Shown here: positions 44,786 to 57,100 of the stretch, piece by piece
Position numbering within the stretch: the first letter of the stretch is position 1
How the letters are laid out: the number at the start of each line of letters is the position of its first letter
NCBI GenBank assembly: GCA_031769625.1
Contig: JAUIMM010000702.1
Coordinates: forward strand, 4,582,001-4,646,000
DNA length: 64,000 nt
Source of the DNA: Taudactylus pleione
Lineage: Eukaryota > Chordata > Amphibia > Anura > Myobatrachidae
Direction: 5' to 3'
Notes under the pieces: generated by a model
What the model was told of the DNA's origin: nothing
The model's database searches: none
What the model saw: the letters and a program-made list of their open reading frames with translations, nothing else
Translations under genes and position numbers: made by a program

Positions 44786-44953
44786 TGATATTTGTAGTTC
44801 CTCAAGCTTGCTGTTGTGGTACAGTAGTTGGAGAGCTGCAGGTTGCATATGGCTGGTACAGTAATAAATGAATAAAGATAGAAAAAAAGACAAATCTCTT
44901 AGTACAATACTTACCAACCCTCATTCTGTAGTTTATTGAGCCCTCAGTCTTAT

Positions 44954-45273
44954 GGGCCTATTTATTAAAATATGTAATAGAGATGGGTTTTTTTAGAAAG
45001 CCTTCTATTGCCATAATTTATAAATACAATATTTTCGGGTCAGTTACATGATTACTCAGTTGTCTGGTAATACTGTCCAGGACAATAATTCACATCTTTT
45101 AAAAATAAAGCAATTTTTTCATTGAATATCTTCTGCTATCACCATGATGAGATGGGAAAAATAAAACATCCCAATAGTACTTGTACTGACGTGTTTCTTG
45201 TTAAATACTCTTCCGGTGAAAACACCCGTCTGCAGATAGGAGATAGGAGCTTTTTCTGTTTAATAAATAGGCC
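44954..45273. mobile_element. Inverted-repeat element M
   Basis: About 320 bp, ends GGGCCTATTTATTAAA and TTTAATAAATAGGCC. Flanks are TAT and ATA, so the exact end is uncertain by a base. It has no coding capacity. Confidence 0.65.
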
Positions 45274-45372
45274 ATAAATATCTGCCATAGCACAAGTACA
45301 TAAAATCAGAACAATGAGAGAAAAGAAAAAAAAACCCTTCCACTCTGCTGCATCAGTTTCACAGAGAAAAGT

Positions 45373-45956
45373 GGGCCTGATTCAGACCTGGACGCTAAGC
45401 CGCGAACGCACGCTATGGCCAATAGTCGCTCGTCTGTGCATGCATATGCGTCAATATGTGCATGCGCGAGTCACTCACTGCGCTCGGGAATTGTGCGCTC
45501 GTAGTACACAGACTGGACGCTACTTTGAGTGACAGTGCCGTTTGTGGGTGGTAACAGGGGAAGGTGCTTGTGAATGGGGGAGTGGTGCTGGGAATGCAGG
45601 CGTGTCTGGGCATCAAAACTGAGTTTTATGGGTGTGCATAATTAGCATGGAGGCATTTTTGGTTGTATTTCAGCCTACAGTGATCGCAGTGCTTGCGATG
45701 GGGTAGGGTCTACCTCAAGCACTGCGTGCAGCTCCGATGATACTTGATGGTTCTGATTAATCAAACACTTCCTGGAGATGACGTGTGCTAAGAAAGAAAA
45801 GTGGTCATCTTTACACCAGCGTGCGCTCACTCTGCTATCGCTCTCTAAGACATAGAGGGTGTCCTTACACTAGACAGTGCAATCGCGGAATTTGCATACC
45901 CAGCCCCTTTTGGATGCGAGCGATCGTGGCTTAACATTCGGGTCTGAATCGCCCCC
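45373..45956. mobile_element. MITE A5 (diverged A-I)
   Basis: 584 bp, ends GGGCCTGATTCAGACCTGG and GGGTCTGAATCGCCCCC; flanks AGT on both sides. The interior aligns with A1 and A2 (GTTTGTGGGTGGTAACAGGG at ~45541) but is more diverged. Confidence 0.82.
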
Positions 45957-46085
45957 AGTATCCTCTGAGCTCTGAGTGGTGGAAAGCTTCCAGTATTCCC
46001 ATGATTTCCTATTGGATGAAGCTTTCAGCTGATCAAAGCCCAGAAGAGTCTATAAAGGAGATTTCTCATCTTAGGATCTCTCAAT

Positions 46086-46514
46086 GGGCCTGATTCAGAT
46101 GTGGGCGCTATTTCAGCTGTGACTGTCTTTTTGCACAGTGAGACTGCGAATTTATGTTTATGCTGCAGTCAATAGGCTTCCTACTGCGACACCCACATGC
46201 TGCATTTTCTAATCCGCTGTTGTGCGTAAAAAGTCACACAATCAGACATTAGACCAACCCTATGATTATTTAGAATGTCCGCCGGAACATAGCATTGATG
46301 TCAAAGCATCTGTGTCTTTGAGTAGCCACCCCCTGTTGCCTCCTAGGAACACCCACTGAAGTTGCCTCCCTCTGCATGTATATTCATTAAGTGACCGCCA
46401 GCGGTAGCCATTGGGAAGCATGTAGAGTGCAACACAGATGCATGCGCACTACAAAAACATTGGCATTGGGCACTTCGCAAACATCGAAGCTGCGTCCACC
46501 ACTGAATCAGGCCT
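46086..46514. mobile_element. MITE A6 (distinct A subfamily)
   Basis: 429 bp, ends GGGCCTGATTCAGATGTGGG and CCACTGAATCAGGCCT; flanks AAT on both sides. The interior does not resemble A-I or A-II. Confidence 0.8.
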
Positions 46515-47088
46515 AATGTGCTCCGGACAGAAGGTCAAAGGACGGACAGACAGCAGAAACAAGATGGTGGGTGGTTTAAAAAGTAAGACTCTCAGAAAAT
46601 GAAATTAAAGAAAAGAAGAGTGTGGAAGTGGGAATTATAAATTCATTTTTTTAGGTCAGTTGCGTATTGGGTAAGGACACCACAGAGGTAGTACAGCTGC
46701 CTCCAACTGGGTATTTATTTTTTCCCTATCCAACACCACAACAGAGATTTCAAGTCCTGTTTTTAAGAGTGGAGCAACCAACTTATGTTTACCACCCCCT
46801 AATAAAGCAGTGTTCCAAGTACTGATACTTTGCTGCTGTAGTGACCTCATTAATAGCCACCCCTCTATTGGGAGCCAGCTCAGTTCCCAATAGGAAAGTG
46901 ACCATTAGTGTGGTCATGAGCAGAGGCGGCTCCTACCTGCGGTCTTGAGGTGGGCTGCCACTGCGCTGCCAGCTTTAGCAACACCGTAGGGGACAAAAAA
47001 CAGATTAGGCTTGTGCATGCGCACAAGCCACAACACCAGTGAAGTGTAGGGAAAGTAATTTAAAAAACAACTGAGACTCGTGCAAGAA
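46515..47088. other. Intergenic DNA, nothing recognised
   Basis: No gene, RNA gene or repeat boundary is supported here. Confidence 0.4.
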
Positions 47089-47412
47089 GGCTTCTAGAGA
47101 CTGCATCTGCTGCAGCCCCTAGAAGCATATTACGGTTGGCAGGGGAACTTGCACATGCGCACCCCTTGCTCTTTTGCGGCTTCTATAGACTGCATCAGCT
47201 GCAGACCCTAGAAGCATATTACGGTTGGCAGGGGAACTTGCGCATGCATACCCTCACCACCTTCTCCCCATGAGGCTTCTAGGGACTGCATAAGCTGTAG
47301 CCCCAAGAAGCATTAGAGTTTGCAGAAAGGCAGATGAGTGACTTCCCATTGGAAGCACTATCTGCCAATTGCAGTCCAGACTAGCAGATAGTGCTTCCAA
47401 TGGGAATCCTCT
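47089..47412. repeat. Three ~90-bp tandem units and a hairpin
   Basis: Units begin GGCTTCTA at 47089, 47178 and 47274 and include GACTGCAT and AGAAGCAT(ATTACGGTTGGC). A hairpin follows at 47343-47412 with arms TTCCCATTGGAAGCACTATC and its complement. Confidence 0.75.
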
Positions 47413-48137
47413 GCAATCACTTGGTTGCTCACTGGTGGTGGCAGATTTTTAAAGGGGGGGGGCTGCAGTCACTGGTCATGAGTAAAGTATCTCTCCCTCA
47501 CATTGGCAGAGCAAGAACTTTGGGGGCTTCATAGCAACATTTTGTAGGGATCCCCATCCCAATGCTTCCATAGAGACACCTCACTCCGCAGTGGTTGTTG
47601 ATTTTATGACCCATAAATTAGCCTTCATTAATCTTATGCCCCGTAAAAGTGCCTTAGTTCATTTCATGTCCATATTATGCCACATTACAGTTTCCCCAGT
47701 TCAGATCATGCCACATTACAATGCCCCCAGTACATTATAACATTCACTACACACACTTCCCTTACCATTATAGAATCTATTGCAAACACCACTCAGATTA
47801 TAGTGGAGATGCGTCACTTGGGTGGTGCGGACCACACTGTTTGTCACCCTCTGAGCGGCTGACACAAAGTTGCTAACTCCTCCTCAGTGATTGAGAGCTG
47901 AGTTCTGCACTGTGATGTTATTGTGCAGTGCCCGACTCCTGGTCACTGGGGATGAGCTGGCAGTGCGGGGTGAGTCTCTGGGAGTAGCCTGGCATCTCTG
48001 GGAATGCTGGGCATTCCTCACAGAGTGATGAAACCCGTCCCAGCAATGCCACACTCACTTTTCGGGTACACTCATCGAAGATGTGCACAGGGTATCTGTT
48101 GGATGCACCGGGTGTCACTGACCCCAGTGACAACACT
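47413..48137. other. Intergenic DNA, nothing recognised
   Basis: No gene is supported. Tandem blocks of CCACATTACAGT/ACATTACAATG with CCCAG occur at 47680-47735 but are too short to classify. Confidence 0.4.
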
Positions 48138-48308
48138 GGGGAGCTGTATGAAACTTTCTAAAGAGAAGAAGTGGAGAAGTTGGCCATAGCAACCAATAAG
48201 CTCCTAACTATCAAATTATAGAGGGTGCTAGATAATAGCTAGAAGCTGATTGGTTGTTATGTGCAGCTTCTCCACTTTTTCTCTTTAGAAAGCTTGATAC
48301 ATCTCCCC
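48138..48308. mobile_element. Palindromic MITE
   Basis: About 170 bp with arms CTTTCTAAAGAGAAGAAGTG and CACTTTTTCTCTTTAGAAAG and an inner CAACCAAT/ATTGGTTG pair. Ends resemble GGGGAGNTGTAT. The duplication was not resolved. Confidence 0.65.
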
Positions 48309-48629
48309 CCAAATCCGATTGACTTCTTATCTTATCTCAGCTTATTTGCCAATGGCAACACTTCAAGTGTTCCATCTCTATTGGCAGCTTTTGAATTTTA
48401 GAAGCAAGACATCTGAAGGGCCTTCAGGACTGAGAAGATTGGAGATTGGTGAGTGCAAGGACAGGGGAGGAGGGAGCAGGGACCAAACACCTGAGGGAGA
48501 TACTTCCTAATGCGGGAAATGCCACTATGGGTGGAGCTCTTCCTAATTTCAGTACATGGTCCCTTTCTGGGACAGTTCTAATCTCAGAGCTCAATCCCAC
48601 GCATCTCACTTTACAAAGGCTGTAATCAA

Positions 48630-49018
48630 TAGAGATGAGCAGTTCGGTTTTGCTGAAAACTGGCCCGAACTGTAGGGTTTCAAGATGGACCAAGTCCCAA
48701 CTCGGATCAATTTTGGGGTTCCGAGTCGAACCGAGTCCCAGCCCGGGTCTTCCTACAAGTGGGATCTTGGATCTAAAACCAGATCTTGCGTATTTTTGAT
48801 TGCATGTAAATTCCTCCCTCGTGATTTCAGGTGACAAAATTGGTCAAAATTGACTGCAAATTACTGGAAATAAATGTTATTGATGTTAATAATACTATAG
48901 GAACACTTGAGGGTGGTTTTGCCAAAACCCCCCCAAAAAAAACAAAAAAAAGAGAAACCTTTTGAGGGTGGTTTTGCCAAAACCAAAACCTAAACAAGGG
49001 GGTCCACACACATCTCTA
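48630..49018. mobile_element. hAT-type MITE L
   Basis: 389 bp, ends TAGAGATGAGCAGTTC and CACACATCTCTA. Flanks are GTAATCAA and GTAATTAA, an 8-bp duplication with one change. GGTTTTGCCAAAACC motifs are shared with J1 and J2. Confidence 0.75.
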
Positions 49019-49286
49019 GTAATTAAGGAGAAACCTACTCTGTCTTTGCCAGGTTCACTGATTAGCTCAGCTGTGCCTGTGAGGGAGAAACGGGAGCATG
49101 GGAGATAAAACATATCAGTGAGGAGCTTAACTGAGAGGGAGCGATAGAGACTGTCAACTATATGAGTGCTGACAAGTATCTCTTTTAAGGCTGGACAATA
49201 GGGCAGACCCAGGTGCTTTGCAAGCGATACCAGGAACTTGGTGGACAACTACTATAACTAGGGGTGTGCAACTAGTGCCGCACAGA

Positions 49287-49780
49287 GGGCCTGATTTATG
49301 GAGCGGCCTCCTGGCCGCTCATATTGCTGTGGGTTGCCACCCACAGCTAATGTGAGTGGCCAGGATGATGGTCGCAATGGTCAAGACCATCACGACCATC
49401 GGGCTTGCGACAAGACCCTTGTCGTAGGGTCTCGTGGCCGCAAGCCCCAGAGAGCTTTCGGCTCAAACAGAGCCGAAAGCTCTCCCACTGACATCACTTG
49501 TGATGTCAGTGGGGCCGCCCCCAAATGGTAGGCGTTCTCATGGGAACGCCTCCGTCTGGGCAGCCACCCCCCCAGCCTGCCCACCAAAGTGGGCGTGCTG
49601 TCACTCAACAACGACAGCACGACCCCTTTGGTGCGAGACCCGGAGCAACGGATTGCCCATCGCTATCCGGGTCTCACGCATGCACACGACTGAGCCGGCT
49701 CCATCGTGCGCATGCGCTCTGGGCCACCATCGACCCGGTTGAGAGCGCTCAGCGCTCGCGACCAGGTCTGAATCAGGCCC
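49287..49780. mobile_element. MITE A7 (subfamily A-II)
   Basis: 494 bp, ends GGGCCTGATTTATGG and GTCTGAATCAGGCCC; flanks AGA on both sides. The left end has lost the first hairpin, but the rest of the hairpin chain is present, for example 49450-49484. Confidence 0.88.
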
Positions 49781-49939
49781 AGAGTGCAGGGCTCTGTGGG
49801 CAGCACTGGCGCTGCCCCGTGGTCGGTGCATCTGGCTAGCAGGGTGCCTGGAAGTACACCCTGTGGGATCGGTATGAAAGACTGCAAATCCCGAAGCCGG
49901 AAGACCGGCACCACTGAAAACCCAGATCGGTAAGTACAC

Positions 49940-50560
49940 TAACTATTCCTTAACCTCTCCCCCCCCCCTAACCCTAACCTCCCCCAGGGGTGCCTAACCC
50001 TAACCCCCCTCCACCTTTTTTCTGTTGAGGGCCATTTTGATACATATAACATCGTTCGCAGGCTTGGTGCAGGCCGCGGTCCCTCAATGTGACGTCACAT
50101 GGGGTGGGGCCACAATCAAAGTTGATTACAGCAATACCCAGAGCATCCTGAGGATGCACCGGGGAGGTGTAAGGGCAGCGGTGTACCATCAAAAAGGTCC
50201 TAAGGATGCTCCTGGCAGCACTGTTGCATAGATTCTGGCTGCAGAGTGCCATTTTGGGCACTCTGCTAGCCAGATGAGGCAGAAAAAAGCTCTGAGGGCC
50301 AGACCAAATGATTCCCCGGGCCTTATACGGCCCCAGGGCCTGAGGTTTCCCATCCCTGCCCTAGCCTAACACTAACCCTCCCGGGGGGTGCCTAACCCTA
50401 AGTCCCCCCCGGGAGCCCCTAACCTGACCCTCCACCCCCACAGCTGTCCGCGCCAGCCGCCCAGCTTACCTTTGTTCGGTATGCCAGGCGTTGGGCTCCC
50501 GACGTAGGGATAATGATAGGCGGGAAGCCGGCGGTCGGCATTTCGACTGTCGGCTTCCTG
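49940..50560. repeat. CCCTAA/TTAGGG-like repeat, third copy
   Basis: Irregular CCTAACCCTAACCCCC units at 49955-50010 and 50360-50430 surround an unrelated middle. GGCGGTCGGCATTTCGACTG at ~50531 resembles the end motif of the copy at 15130. Confidence 0.55.
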
Positions 50561-50918
50561 ACTGCATACCCACCCTGCAGCCAGTGACACTGCTGCAGCA
50601 CACTGGAGCGTCCGTTGGTCGCTCCACACATACATATGGCAGCCTGTACAGCACCCTGGAGCATTCTAAGGATGTGCAGGTGGTGCTGCTTTCTTTACCG
50701 GCACTGTTCCCTCATTATGCCCCTTCGTTTGTGCATTTACTTCCATTTCATAGAGTTATCTGTTGCATTTGGCAGGCACTTCTTTCATGCCTTATTTTAA
50801 CAGTACCTATACAGATTTTTGGCCAATAGGTCCTATATCAATTGCATCCTGATTCTGCACAATCACGGCACTTGATAAGTATAGTATTTTAGTTTTGTTT
50901 TCACTTTGAGTACTCTTA

Positions 50919-51238
50919 AGCTGGGCATCCACTATACAATTATCTGTCAGATATCCGTCCAATCTGGCTGGTTGGAATGAAAACCTGGTAATGCATGGGA
51001 GCAAATGACGCTCGATCATATGGTTTTAAACACTGAAAAAAGGACAAATTTTTTTTTTTCAAATTGGTTACATTTGTGTGTTTTAACCAATTTGGATGAA
51101 CAACCTTTTTTGGCTATTTTCCAGTGTTTGTGAGCAAATGGACGATTGTCATTTGCTCCCATACATTACCAGGTTTTCATTCCAACCAGCCATATTGGAC
51201 AGATATCTGACAGAAAATTGTATAGTGTATGCCCAGCT
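50919..51238. mobile_element. Harbinger-type MITE D
   Basis: 320 bp, ends AGCTGGGCATCCACTATACA and TGTATAGTGTATGCCCAGCT; flanks TTA on both sides. The ends resemble those of the Harbinger at 34186 (AGGTGCCCACACATA), so it may be mobilised by that lineage. Confidence 0.8.
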
Positions 51239-51837
51239 TTATAGTGTCAGCCTAGTCTCTTACCTAATTAGATTTTTGTACTAGCTTGCTATGTGCTACA
51301 GTATGTTTATGTTATGTAATGCTGGGTACACACTGGCAAATATATTGGCCGTTCAATTGATCGTCCAATATATTGTGTGCCCCTTGGGGCTGCCACGGGG
51401 TGGGGGTGGGCGGTAGCGCTGGCCGGCGGCAGCAGATGCTTGGAGATACCATCACTGTATTTCCCCCTGCCATGGGGATTCGTAGGAACAGAGCTTTCTA
51501 GCAAGCTCTGTCCCTGCTTGAGAATGTTAATACATCCTCCTGACAGTTCCTAAATTTGCAATGTCACTTTAGGTGAAATTATCACACTACAATCTGCATT
51601 TGAAATGCGTATTTTAGTAAGTAGGGGCTATAATGTGGTAAGTTATTTATATTTCGCTATTTTGCTTTGAATGCCTCCTCCAGAAGAATATATATAATAT
51701 ACTCATTGCTAGAAGTATATCAAAAATCTGAAATTGCACCCATACATTGTGATTGTTGCATGAATGGAGTGGGATGAAAATGATGTTCCTCAGTGTAGGA
51801 GAGGATTAGATTACACAATCCCTTGGTTTCATATTTC

Positions 51838-51851
51838 AGTTTCGCTTTTCC
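51838..51851 (+). promoter_or_regulatory. ISRE-like element upstream of chemokine gene
   Basis: AGTTTCGCTTTTCC matches the interferon-stimulated response element pattern AGTTTCNNTTTCC with one extra T. It lies ~187 bases before the ATG and ~106 bases before the TATA box, a normal promoter position. IRF/STAT binding here would make the gene interferon-responsive, as CXCL9-11 genes are. Confidence 0.6.
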
Positions 51852-51942
51852 CAGATTTTCCTCTCAAGCTAAATCATTTAAAGGAAATGTTGCAAACCGG
51901 TGCTTCCCCCTCACACCAGTAACCAGTGATGTAATTCAGCAG

Positions 51943-51952
51943 CCTATATATA
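51943..51952 (+). promoter_or_regulatory. TATA box of chemokine gene
   Basis: CCTATATATACAT lies ~80 bases before the ATG. A start about 30 bases downstream would give a 5' untranslated region of ~50 bases, usual for chemokine genes. Confidence 0.65.
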
Positions 51953-52024
51953 CATAGTGTAATGTTTCTCCAGGCAGCAGTCTCACAGATAACACATTGG
52001 AAAGCTCTGTACTCAGCTGTCATC

Positions 52025-54100
52025 ATGGACACAAAGTTTACTACCGTCATCGTATGTGTTCTCCTGTTCTCTGCTACACTTATACAAGGTACAGCATTCA
52101 TTCTACAGTATATCCTGTTAAATAATATACACAATAATTGTGAAGATGGTTACTTGCACTAACAGTTATTATGTTTTGGTCATTGTATAAACATGCATTT
52201 ATATTTATTTTTCCACTCAGGTATGGCAGCACCACGTGGGAGCCGTTGCAAATGTAAGGTCCTTTCTAAAAAACTGAATACTAAGAAGACAATAAAGTTG
52301 GAAATATTCCCAATAAGTGCTAAGTGTGAATCGAAAGAATATGTGTAAGTAACTTACATCTTGGTCTGTTCACTGACAAATATAATATTATCATTTATGT
52401 AAATAACATCAATCCTAATAGTTTACTCTAATAGTCACTTTATTTGCTGTTTTTTACTGATGCAAAAGCTATGTATAATGTAACGTTATATTGAAATGAA
52501 AACCATTAAGTAATATACCATACCTCAGGTTGCTTCTATATTTTATGTATATTGGCCCTCATTCAGAGCCGTATGCTCTGAGCAGAGCGCACGCTCTGAA
52601 TGAGGGCCGGGCTCCATTTTCATGGAGCGTTCTCCTGGACGCTCGTATAGCTGTGGGTCACCACCCACAGGCTATACGAGCGTGCTTTTTGATGGCCGCG
52701 ATGGTCGAGACCATTGCGACCATCGAAATTGCGAGCCGGAGCCTGCGGTTGAGGTTTTCAACCGCAAGCTCCGGAGTGATTTTGGCTCTATCAGAGCCAA
52801 AATCACTCCCACTGACATCACTAGTGATGTCAGTGGGCCGGCTTCTGACGGGAGGCGTTCCCGTGGGAACGCCCCCGTCAGGGAGGCACGCCCCCGGCAC
52901 GCCCACCAAAGGGGGCGTGCTGTCAATCAACATTGACAGCATGCCCCCTTTGATCGGACACAACGAGCGAAGGACTTTCCTTCGCTCGTCGCGTCTGGCG
53001 CATGCGCACGACGGAGCTCCCTCCGTCGTGCGCATGCTCAGTGCATAACATCGACCCACTTGCGAGCGGACAGCCGCTCGCGAGTGGGTCTGAATCAGGC
53101 CCATTGTGTTAATGGGACATCTGTCATAGTAAATTCAGAATGTTTTGGGTTCCTAGTTTTTTAATTAAAGAAAACTTATTTTAAAGTAAATGTAAATTCA
53201 TAAGGCAACTTTTTTTTTACTATAAAATTTGTAAGGGAATTACTCAGCATTATAAAATAGACTTTTCCTAAAATTATGTATATGTATGTGAACATCACTT
53301 ATTGTTTGCTAAATGTTTAATGCTACAAAAATATTAGAAACTGCAGCTCAGCCTCAAATGCAGGAAAATTATGTTACATTTTCTAGTGCTTGGGGCACAC
53401 AGCTTCCAAGGCTCTTAGCAAGGGCATGTAGGTAGAGGGATAAATACTAATAAAGTATTATATTAGGCACTACTGATACTCGACAAAAAACAAAAACCCA
53501 ATAACTAAATGTATAGTAAATCACAGATTGGACCAGGAATGTTAAAATCTACATCTTCCCTAGAGGGCCAGTGAACTAATAACGCAGGCCAAAAAAGAGT
53601 ACATACTATACATGCTCATAGTCTTATCAAAATAAACATTTAACAAAACATATTTAAAAATGACATAATTTTACATCCAAATAAATATTTTATAATTTAT
53701 CTGGGATTCAAAAAAATGTAATGATAAGAAAATATATGCTAGATAAATGCAAATATTTTCCTAGAATGAGACTATAAAAAACAGTAAATCCCAGATTAAG
53801 AATTACCAACTTCTCAGACTGGTTTAAAAGCACTGAACTACACACACATATTTTTTTTCAAATGTATCTCACTATATTTTATATATATATATATAAAGAT
53901 GTACTAAGGCACTCTTTTGATAAAATAAAAACTTCTTTGATTACTATTAACAAAAACAAAATATTGTTCAATAAAAATGAAAACTCCCTGTCAGTGGAGA
54001 CACAAATCTGTCGATTCACAAAAGTAGATTTTGTTTTATAATATTTTGAAAATGGAATGGCTAATTCATTATATATACACAGTATAAATACACAGTACAT

Positions 54101-54154
<54 letters not shown>

Positions 54155-57100
54155 GTGCATTCTCTTCTTATTAGCCACAATTTATTCTAATTACATATAT
54201 AAAATACCAGCGCTATCTTTCAATATTAAGAATACTGCTGCATCCAGATAAAATGCAATTAAAGGTTGATTTTACAGCTATTGCTGCAGTATTGTGAGTA
54301 TAATAAGTATTATTTCCTCCAATAATGAACACATTTCCTTTTGTTATTGTATTGTGGATATATAAAATAGGTATAGTATATACTGTATGTATTCTTTTAT
54401 ATATGAATCAAATAAGAGAAAAAGGCAGCACTCACTTGTAGATATATGTAGGACTGTCAGGTCCAAACAAAAATTCAGACATCTATCACTCTCACCTATC
54501 CACAAGGAGGAGAAGAAGAACCAGCACTCACAGTTTGTTGCAAAAAATAGTTTTTTTTGTGTAGACATCGAGAATATACAGGGCAAGAGTCCAACATCCA
54601 TTTTAATCAAGTTTGGTGATTAGCAGCAATTTTTCAGTGCAATTAATTTATTTTATATATTCACTTATTGTTTTTTTGTGTGTGCAGAGTATTAGTCCTG
54701 TCTAATATAATATAATAAAATAAATGTTATATTGATCCAGCTAATGACATTGATTGTTCTGTTTTCTAATATACTGTATTATGATGAATGTTTTTCTTCA
54801 ATACATGATGGAGCCATTTTCTTGCACATACAATTTGCTGTATGTTTATGTACCTCTGAGATATCATATGGTACATTGCCTGGCGCTGTTATCTCTTTTA
54901 CTTATCTGCTGTATATTTCAACGTACACCCTGAAACAACATTGTTTTTATTGTACAGGCTAGTGCATAGAGCTACACTAAACTTAAAACAATGTGATAAC
55001 AGAGATTGTGTTTGAACTCTGCTCTAATTATATTGTGCAAAGTATATGTTCTACTTCCCATGCTGGCGGATGATATTGAACATAAATTGAGGACTGAAGT
55101 CTAGAAAAATTTAAGTAATTGTCAGTGTGGCAAGTATTTGAATTTCACTACAGTATGTGGCATTATTTTGTGATAAAATGCATTTATGAACCTAAATTAG
55201 AATATATAAAAATATACCTTTTTTTTCTCATTACTTTACAGTGTTACTATAAAAGGAGTCAAGAAAACTAAATGTGTCAATCCTCATATTAAAGAAGTGG
55301 AAGCTATACTGAATGGAACACTTCCGTAAGTATTTTTCTAAGTAGATGAACGAAGGATACTATTATACAACATACATAGAATCAAACATGTTTGGAAACT
55401 GGTGCTGTATACTGTAACACATAAGGGTAGGTTAATCAGCCACAAGGCTCCATTATGTGGTTGCCTCCAGCCATCCATATGGGTTTATTATGTAAGGAAA
55501 ACCTCAATTGTTTTATGCTTGCACACATACAAAGCCAAGCAAGGTTTTCCTGCCCGGATAATGTGCATAGCATTATAGATGAAACCTTGTGGGTTATTGA
55601 ATCTGTCTGATAGTAACCAATTAGGGCCCTATTTATCACAATCAGCATCTCAGATGTGGATGGGATGTGATAAAATTACCAGGATTCGCAATGCGATATT
55701 TGAATACATTGCAAGGATGCGAGAAAGCTCTGTCCCTGCGAATCCTCTCTGCACACTTCTCAGGGTGCCTTTAGTTTGGTTCTGATTGGTTCTGAGCATG
55801 CATTAGACTGGTTCTGGGCATCCGCTTCTGACACTGGCTCCCCCCTTCTTCCCCCCTCCCACGCCCCCCTCCCCCCCCCCCCCCGAACGTACACTTACCT
55901 CCTTCAGACGATCGGTGACCAGGTGAGCTCCATGGTGATCCGGTCATCTGATCGCCGTGTCCCGGCAGTAAACTGAGGATGCAGCACAGTATCTCAGTTT
56001 ACAGATCAGATTAACGGGGCACAGCGATTAGATGACCGAGTTGTTGAGATGGGGGGCAACACTGCTTAATGCCATCTCCTGGTGGCATTCACAATTTACT
56101 TTAGTACATTTGAAGCAGATAACATTTGCTATTACAAGCATGGGAAATGCGATCTGCTTACTAAAAATATGCAAATTGAAGGACCTGGAGCAGTTTTTTA
56201 CTAAAAATCCTCCAATTGCCCATTCATACTATTAGGATAAACTAAAATAATGTGAAAAGGGTGTAAAAACATCAGTTTTCACATTATTTTAGTAAATAAA
56301 ATTATTCATAAATAGGGCCCTTAGTGTTTTGTAATTGTTAAACAGCACTAGAAAAATAAGCTTGTTGTTTGGGTTGCAGAGTATATAGTTACCTGTGTAC
56401 GAGTTTGTATAAATGTCTCTCAGTGTGTCAACTGAACATTTTCCAATTAAAATTTCATTAAGTGTTTTACCTGAGTAGGGTTATTATTATATTATTTCAA
56501 TACTGAAACACATATTGAAAAGTTGACTTCCAGGGCCAAATGTAATAGGGTGAGAGTTTAGAAAATGTGAAAGTTTAGCTCTCACATTTTTTAAACTCAG
56601 CCAATGTAATAGAGTCCGAGAACAGGCAAACTCACATATTTGTAGACTCAGAAAACTCTCACGATGTAATATCTCACCCAGATGTTTTCCCATTTTGAAG
56701 ATTAAACTCGACCAATGTGATAGATTACTGCTAAACTCTCACATTTTCTAAACCCTCGCCCTATTACATTTGGCCCCCAGTCTGGAGTTTGACCATGCAC
56801 ATGGGAATTTTCCCAGTTATTCATTTTAGAGATAACAGAATTAAAATAAGCGTACCCCAAATCATTGCTTTGTTTTGCAAATCATGTTGCACAATAGAAA
56901 ACCTCCTAAGTTTGCAGTCCTTAAATGTACTTTGGTTTCAGCTGTACTTTAAACAACTAAATTTCAGACAATTTGATCTTTATTATGTATATGAGAAATT
57001 GACCACAAATCCAATTATTAATAAGCTGCAATAAAAATGCCCATTACAGTTTGTGTAGCAAAGTGTAATCTGTCTCATGTGCAAAAATAAAATAAATAAA

